A DNA stretch of 64,000 nt, from positions 24,156 through 88,155 of the forward strand of contig JAZDRN010000011.1 of the NCBI GenBank assembly GCA_047501485.1. The letters are read 5' to 3'. The notes below the pieces were generated by a model that saw only the letters and a program-made list of their open reading frames with translations, was not told the DNA's origin and did no database searches. This DNA is from Ancrocorticia sp047501485 (lineage in GTDB: Bacteria > Actinomycetota > Actinomycetes > Actinomycetales > Actinomycetaceae). Below are positions 59,210-64,000 of the stretch, in pieces (positions within the stretch are counted from its first letter, which is position 1; every line of letters starts with the position of its first letter). The translations under genes were made by a program, and so were the position numbers.

Positions 59210-59575
59210 ATGGCCCAGAACTACGAGCGCATTTTCGCCATGACCTTTGGCTCCATCTATTCGCTGTACCTGACGAAGGTGGAGAAGAAGGGGCACGGAA
59301 AGGACGAGCTGGACCAGGTCATCACGTGGCTGACGGGCTACGACGAGGCCGGACTGGAAGAAGCGGTCGCCAACGAGGTAGACCTCGAGACGTTCTTCGC
59401 GCAGGCTCCCGCCATGAACCCGAATGCATCCCTTATCACCGGTGTCATCTGCGGCTACAGGGTGGAGGATATCGAGGAGCCCACCATGCAGAAGATCCGC
59501 TACATGGACAAACTGGTGGATGAGCTCGCGCGCGGAAAGAAGATGGCGTCGATCCTGAGGGGAAGCCAGGCCTAA
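59210..59575 (+). CDS. DUF2200-family protein
   Basis: A 121-residue cytoplasmic protein of the DUF2200 family, function unknown. Recognisable from the opening NYERIFAMTFGSIYSLYLTK, the TWLTGYDEAGLEE segment, and the C-terminal QKIRYMDKLVDELARGKKMA. It lacks membrane segments and is related in pattern to YdhG/DUF1801-like small proteins only loosely. ATG 59210 follows GAGAGGAA. Its last codons lie in a degenerate tandem repeat that runs beyond the stop. Confidence 0.88.
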   Translation: MAQNYERIFAMTFGSIYSLYLTKVEKKGHGKDELDQVITWLTGYDEAGLEEAVANEVDLETFFAQAPAMNPNASLITGVICGYRVEDIEEPTMQKIRYMDKLVDELARGKKMASILRGSQA

Positions 59576-59655
59576 AGGGAAGCCGGGCTAACAGAAGCCA
59601 GACTAACAGAAGCCAGACTTAAAGGGATGCCGGGCTAACGGAAGCCGGACTTAAG
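59560..59655. repeat. Six tandem copies of a degenerate 15-17 bp unit at the 3' end of the DUF2200 gene
   Basis: Units of the form GGAAGCCRGRCTWAA begin at about 59560, 59577, 59593, 59608, 59624 and 59640. The first contains the stop codon of the DUF2200 gene. Copies are contiguous without spacers, so it is not a CRISPR. Confidence 0.8.
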
Positions 59656-59712
59656 ACATCTGGACCACAGTGCGAAGCTTTGATGACTCCTGGTCCGCTG
59701 TGGTTCCCAAGG

Positions 59713-60540
59713 CTATGCCGAAGCCTTGGCGGTGCGTAGTTTCGCTGCTCCTTCCTCACTCATCGGGGGAGTTTCTCCGCCGAACGCTGGGCAGTATCTC
59801 TGGAAGTGGCACCAGTTGCAGAGGGGAGAGGTCTTCGCCTCGAATTCTCCGGTGTCCAGGCGTTCCTCGATTGCCGACCATGCCGAGTCCAGTTCCATCC
59901 CGATGGCGTCGACATCGGCCGGTACCGGATCGTAGGTCAGGGTGCGGCCGTCCTTGAGATAAATGAGTTGGGTGCGAGCAGGGAGGTTCTTTCCCGAGAG
60001 AACCAATGCCGCCGCGTAGAAACGCATCTGGAAGATCGCTTCGGCTTGGAAACGAGGATTCGGGGACTTCCCAGTCTTGTAGTCGACAACACGAAGCGCT
60101 CCATTGGAAGCCTCGTCCAATCGATCGATGATGCCCCGGATATGAAGCCCCGATGGCAATGTCGCGTTGACGAATGATTCGCGTGCGGCAGGCTGGAGAA
60201 ACTGAGGATTCTCCATCTTGAAGTAGTTCCCGATCAGTACGCGCCCCGAACCCAACCACGATTCGATGGCGGCGGCGTCGTCGAACAATTTCGCATCCTC
60301 AGGCTTCTTCTCCAGATGAGCTTGCCACTGGGGTTCGAGAATGTCCTGGGCGTGCTGTTGCGTGCGTTCGGATGCGGGCGCGTCGAAAAGCTTCTCCAGA
60401 ACGGCATGCACCAATGTCCCCCGCAATGCTTCGATCGACGGCGGCTCGGGCATCCGATCGACGCTTCGAAGCCGGAACAGCAGCGGGCACTGCTTGAAGT
60501 CCTTGGTTCGCGAGGGCGAAAGTGCTGCGTGAAAACTCAT
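59713..60540 (-). CDS. RecB-like PD-(D/E)XK exonuclease with Fe-S cysteines
   Basis: A 275-residue RecB-family nuclease, homologous in layout to the single-domain nuclease next to TrmI in mycobacteria. The nuclease core has GTLVHAVLEKLFDA, IRGIIDRLDEASNGA (metal Asp) and ALRVVDYKTGKSPN (D-x-K). One Cys at the N-terminus (DFKQCPLLFR) and three at the C-terminus (PLCNWCHFQRYCPAF) form the 4Fe-4S pattern of AddB/Cas4-type nucleases. ATG 60540 starts the conserved part; the frame extends upstream without conserved sequence. No helicase partner is adjacent. Confidence 0.9.
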   Translation of the reverse strand: MSFHAALSPSRTKDFKQCPLLFRLRSVDRMPEPPSIEALRGTLVHAVLEKLFDAPASERTQQHAQDILEPQWQAHLEKKPEDAKLFDDAAAIESWLGSGRVLIGNYFKMENPQFLQPAARESFVNATLPSGLHIRGIIDRLDEASNGALRVVDYKTGKSPNPRFQAEAIFQMRFYAAALVLSGKNLPARTQLIYLKDGRTLTYDPVPADVDAIGMELDSAWSAIEERLDTGEFEAKTSPLCNWCHFQRYCPAFGGETPPMSEEGAAKLRTAKASA

Positions 60541-60695
60541 GTTCCAACCGTACAACGTCCCTCCGACACGAAAAGGTGGGTCATTGCCTCTGTGAGGATC
60601 AGGCAGGGCGGAAGCCAGTGAAAAGCCACTCGCCATCCATGCCGGGATGCATGTTGTCATCAGAATTCTTTAAGCCGTGATGGTATGTTGCCGAC

Positions 60696-62708
60696 ATGCA
60701 CAGCAAGTCTCCGTCGGATGGTTTTCGTAAGGATGTCCAAGGGTTACGCGCAATTGCCGTCGTCGCCGTGCTGCTCTACCATGCGGGTTTACCAGCGGTT
60801 TCGGGCGGATATGTAGGTGTCGACATATTCTTTGTCATCTCCGGATTTCTTATCACGAGCCATCTGCTCTCCCAGCTTGATCGCCACGGGCGAATTCATT
60901 TTGGAAGTTTCTACGCCAAGAGAATCCGGCGCATTCTGCCCGCCTCGTTCGCAGTCCTGGCCCTGTCGCTCGTCGGTGCGGTGCTGTGGTATCCGCCGGT
61001 CCTCATGGACGAGGTTCGCAGGGGAGCGGTGGCCACCGCGCTCTATGTTCCCAACTTCCTCTTCGCGAAGGACGGGACGAACTATCTGGCCGAGGACACT
61101 CCCTCTCTCTTCCAGCACTACTGGTCGCTCGGAATCGAGGAGCAGTTCTACCTGCTGTGGCCGCTGCTCCTCATGCTCGGATTCCTCATCGCGCGTAGGA
61201 ACCGGAAGATCCTCTTCGCAATGGTCTCGGTTCTGGTGGTGGCCTCGTTCGTCTACGCGGTGCACATGACGGAGGCATCCCAACCGGACGCCTTCTTCCT
61301 CCTTCCCTCTCGAATGTGGGAACTCGGCATGGGTGGCCTGGTGGCATTCCTGTTGAAGGGAAGCCACGCACGCATGCCGGCTTGGCTCGGCGATACCCTC
61401 TCGTGGGCCGGGATCGCAGGGATCGCCGCGGCCGTTTTTCTCTTCGACGGCTACACCCCGTTCCCCAGTTACAACGCGGCGCTCCCCGTCCTCGCGACAG
61501 CGGCGGTGATCGCGGGCGGCGCCAGTCACGGGAGATATGGACCCTACGGGTTGCTCTCCACGAGGCCGTTCCAATTCCTCGGCCTCATCTCCTACTCCCT
61601 ATACCTCGTGCACTGGCCACTGCTGATGCTCCCTCAGGCAGCGTCGGGATTCCGTACCGCGCTATCTCTTCCCGCTGGACTCGCTCTCGCGGCGTTGGCG
61701 ATTCCCCTTGCCTGGCTCAGCTACCGGTTCATCGAGCAGCCGTTCCGCAAGTCGTCGTGGGCCGTGCGCATTCCGAAACGGCGCGTGTTCCTGACGGCCG
61801 CTGCGAGTTCCCTCGGATGCCTGGTCTTGGCGACCGGTGCGCAGGCCGCGTCCGACGCTCGTCCGCAAGACGGCGGCGTCGTCGCCGAGCAGTACTCTCC
61901 CTCGGTACCTCCCCCTTCGGGAAACACTGCCGTCCCCAGCAATATGCGCCCGACACTTGAAGGCGCCTCGGACGATCTGGACCCCATCCACACCAATGGA
62001 TGCAATCTCTCCTCTGGAAGTTCTGTCCCGCCGGATTGCGTGTTCGGCGACCCGGATGATCCCCGAATCGTTCTTTTCGGCGATTCCCATGCGGCGCAGT
62101 GGTTTCCAGCAATCTGGGGCTATGCGGAGCAAGCCGGGTACTCGGTGGAGATACAGACGAAGAACGTGTGTCCGGCCGTCGATGTGACAGTGTTGCGCAC
62201 CGGTGTCCCCTTTGACGAATGCGACGAATGGCGTGAAAACGCGTTGCAGAAGATCGAGGAAACCGATCCTGCCCTTGTCATCATGTCGAGCCGTGAGGAA
62301 GCCATTTTCGAGCAGGATGGCTCTCCGAAGGAAGAGGCATGGGTAGAGGGGACTCGTCGGACTATTGAACGCATACCTGCACCGGTGCTTGTCTTGACGG
62401 ATACGCCGAGTCCCGGTTTCACACCAAGCACATGCCTTTCTGCGAATATCTCCGATCAGGATCACTGTGCGGCAGATCGATCCCAAGTGATCGACAGCGA
62501 GAAGAAGGCGATGGAGAGAGATGCTGTAGAGGACGCTGGTGCTTCATGGGCCAGCATGAACGAATATATCTGCGATGACGAATTATGTCGGCCCATCCTC
62601 GACGACATTCTGGTGTATCGGGATTCCGATCACCTGACGAGTACATTCGCAGCTGAGCTAGTCCGCCCGATGGGAGAGATCATCGAGACAGCGATCGAGG
62701 GAAGCTGA
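60696..62708 (+). CDS. OatA-type membrane O-acyltransferase with extracellular SGNH domain
   Basis: A 670-residue two-domain protein that O-acetylates an envelope polysaccharide. Residues 1-390 are an acyltransferase-3 membrane domain with about 10-11 helices: DVQGLRAIAVVAVLLYHAGL with the catalytic His, GYVGVDIFFVISGFLITSH, and HYWSLGIEEQFYLLWPLLL. After a linker, residues 450-670 form the SGNH esterase-like domain: IVLFGDSHAAQWFPAIW with the Ser, then the C-terminal Asp/His in YRDSDHLTS. This is the OatA/peptidoglycan or lipopolysaccharide acetylase type. Target unknown; lysozyme resistance is possible. Start ATG 60696. Confidence 0.9.
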   Translation: MHSKSPSDGFRKDVQGLRAIAVVAVLLYHAGLPAVSGGYVGVDIFFVISGFLITSHLLSQLDRHGRIHFGSFYAKRIRRILPASFAVLALSLVGAVLWYPPVLMDEVRRGAVATALYVPNFLFAKDGTNYLAEDTPSLFQHYWSLGIEEQFYLLWPLLLMLGFLIARRNRKILFAMVSVLVVASFVYAVHMTEASQPDAFFLLPSRMWELGMGGLVAFLLKGSHARMPAWLGDTLSWAGIAGIAAAVFLFDGYTPFPSYNAALPVLATAAVIAGGASHGRYGPYGLLSTRPFQFLGLISYSLYLVHWPLLMLPQAASGFRTALSLPAGLALAALAIPLAWLSYRFIEQPFRKSSWAVRIPKRRVFLTAAASSLGCLVLATGAQAASDARPQDGGVVAEQYSPSVPPPSGNTAVPSNMRPTLEGASDDLDPIHTNGCNLSSGSSVPPDCVFGDPDDPRIVLFGDSHAAQWFPAIWGYAEQAGYSVEIQTKNVCPAVDVTVLRTGVPFDECDEWRENALQKIEETDPALVIMSSREEAIFEQDGSPKEEAWVEGTRRTIERIPAPVLVLTDTPSPGFTPSTCLSANISDQDHCAADRSQVIDSEKKAMERDAVEDAGASWASMNEYICDDELCRPILDDILVYRDSDHLTSTFAAELVRPMGEIIETAIEGS

Positions 62709-62860
62709 CGTCAGGATCGGCGCTGCGGGTCGTGCCGAGCCTCGGCAAAGTACCGGGCCGGGTGAGGAATCGGTCGAACGAGATCGTGGGAGAGAGCCGA
62801 GTAACGGGCCGGGAGGACCTGGCGGGAACGCGCCGTCGTCGTCCACTAGAATCGACTTCC

Positions 62861-63982
62861 ATGAGTGAGACTACCGGAGACCGCAGGCGCGGCCCCTTCC
62901 GCGCGGGTGAGCGCGTCCAGCTGACCGATACGAAGGGGCGGCAGTACACGATTTCGTTGACCCGGGACGGATATTTCCAATCCACCCGCGGTTCGTTCCG
63001 GCATTCCCTTGTGATCGGTGCTGAGGAGGGCACGGTGATCGAGACCGAGGACGGGCGCAGGTTCCTCGCGTTGCGCCCGTTGGTATCCGACTATGTCCTG
63101 TCGATGCCGCGTGGGGCCACGGTCGTCTATCCCAAGGACGCCGCCCAGATCGTGCATATGGCCGATATCTTCCCGGGTGCCCGGGTCTTCGAAGCCGGGC
63201 TCGGTTCTGGAGCGCTGTCGCTCTCATTGCTGGGAGCGACCGGGCCGGATGGCCATCTATTGTCTGCCGAGCGACGCCCGGAATTCGCCGAGATCGCCAA
63301 GGGCAACGTCGAATCCTGGTATGGCACCGACCTGCCTCCGTGGGATATCGCGATAGGGGATGCCGACGCCGTCCTCGACGGCCTGGAGCCAGGTTCGCTG
63401 GACCACGTCGTCCTGGACATGCTGGCACCGTGGGAGATCATCGATTCGGCGACATCCGCTTTGCGCCCGGGTGGCGTGATCCTCGTGTACGTTGCGACGA
63501 CGACGCAGATGTCCCGCTTCGTCGAAGACTTGCGTTCAAGCGAGTCGTTCACCGAGCCGACGGCCTCTGAGACGCTGGTGCGAACCTGGCACCTCGAAGG
63601 TCTGGCGGTGCGCCCCGATCACAGGATGATCGGCCACACCGGCTTCCTCGTGGTCGCGCGCAAGCTTTCAGCATCGTCCAAGCCGCTGGTCGCCTCGCGT
63701 AGGCCAGCGAAAGCCGCCTACTCCGAGGCTCCAGCGTGGGCCGCGGATGGAGCCGGGGGAGCAGGGGAAGAAGGGTGGTCGGAGGACTTGCGAGAGCGGA
63801 GCATTTCGCCGAAGAAGTTGCGGAAGGTACGCCGCGATGTTGCCCACCGCGCCGACGTCGAAGAAACCGGGGATTCGCTTGGGGGCCGCCACGGTCAGGA
63901 GACCCGAGAGAAGATCGAGTCCGAGCTGAAGGCGCGGGATGAGCGGCGTGGGCAGGGAGAAGGCTTCGGAGGCGAGAGCTGA
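62861..63982 (+). CDS. trmI: tRNA (adenine-58 N1)-methyltransferase TrmI
   Basis: AdoMet-dependent enzyme making m1A58 in the T-loop of tRNAs. About 373 residues: N-terminal beta domain (GPFRAGERVQLTDTKGRQYT), catalytic Rossmann domain with YPKDAAQIVHMADIFPG, AdoMet motif VFEAGLGSGALSLSLL, acidic motif LLSAERRPEFAE, and DHVVLDMLAPWEI (catalytic-site Asp). The last 90 residues are a charged, low-complexity extension absent from mycobacterial TrmI. ATG 62861 is chosen as it starts 18 residues before the first conserved strand. In actinobacteria this gene precedes the proteasomal ATPase, Dop and Pup genes. Confidence 0.92.
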   Translation: MSETTGDRRRGPFRAGERVQLTDTKGRQYTISLTRDGYFQSTRGSFRHSLVIGAEEGTVIETEDGRRFLALRPLVSDYVLSMPRGATVVYPKDAAQIVHMADIFPGARVFEAGLGSGALSLSLLGATGPDGHLLSAERRPEFAEIAKGNVESWYGTDLPPWDIAIGDADAVLDGLEPGSLDHVVLDMLAPWEIIDSATSALRPGGVILVYVATTTQMSRFVEDLRSSESFTEPTASETLVRTWHLEGLAVRPDHRMIGHTGFLVVARKLSASSKPLVASRRPAKAAYSEAPAWAADGAGGAGEEGWSEDLRERSISPKKLRKVRRDVAHRADVEETGDSLGGRHGQETREKIESELKARDERRGQGEGFGGES

Positions 63983-64000
63983 GTGCGGGCGCAGGCGGGG

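Noticed and set aside
59560..59655. Possible CRISPR array
   Set aside because: The repeats are 15-17 bp, degenerate and contiguous, with no spacers and no cas genes nearby.

Overview
The window is GC-rich, densely coded DNA from a high-GC Gram-positive bacterium (Actinomycetota). The markers are a mycothione reductase, the three-gene imuA'/imuB/dnaE2 mutasome with a TCGAAC-N4-GTTCGA SOS box, a PAC2 protein near a RecB-like nuclease and TrmI (the usual surroundings of the actinobacterial Pup-proteasome locus), and an actinobacterial-type GlgA. Gene style and the FG-GAP-type repeats of the secreted subtilase suggest an Actinomyces-like organism; the genus is inference.

Region 1 (0-18.3 kb) is mostly core: a partial SixA phosphatase, serB with glgC facing glgA, an ABC ATPase, an NfeD/stomatin pair, two SPOUT RNA methyltransferases around a small XRE regulator, a PEBP protein, the SOS-controlled imuA'-imuB-dnaE2 operon, UTP-glucose-1-phosphate uridylyltransferase and tRNA-Leu(GAG). 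Region 2 (18.3-22.9 kb), just after the tRNA, is a small accessory patch: unrecognised proteins, a gene remnant with an in-frame stop, an ORF without a start, a 51-aa membrane peptide and a lipoprotein.

Region 3 (23-34.1 kb) has an ArsB-like transporter with a universal stress protein, then a hexarate catabolism locus: talarate/galactarate dehydratase with a FadR-type GntR regulator, and a minus-strand operon (DapA-family lyase, GntP permease, tartronate semialdehyde reductase, glucarate dehydratase, glycerate kinase) divergent from an IclR regulator. The expected GarL aldolase is absent and the DapA-family protein sits in its place. Region 4 (34.1-46.1 kb) is a second catabolic locus with two MFS carriers, two zinc polyol-type dehydrogenases, a class II aldolase, a PfkB kinase, an aldo/keto reductase, an allulose/ribulose-phosphate-type epimerase and a HutC-type GntR regulator. 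It looks like a pathway for a polyol or rare sugar whose substrate I cannot assign. The 588-bp leader holds a perfect 7-1-7 Fur-type box and a 22-bp palindrome.

Region 5 (46-64 kb) carries a PepSY lipoprotein, a GNAT-MazG-like fusion, mycothione reductase, an NlpC/P60 hydrolase with a complex upstream region (GTTAYC repeats, paired DnaA boxes), a 1179-aa secreted subtilase, a very acidic protein, an aldo/keto reductase lacking two catalytic residues, UppP, PAC2, a deletion scar joining two truncated divergent genes, a DUF2200 protein, a RecB-like nuclease, an OatA-type O-acetyltransferase and TrmI. I saw no CRISPR array, prophage, transposase or rRNA.
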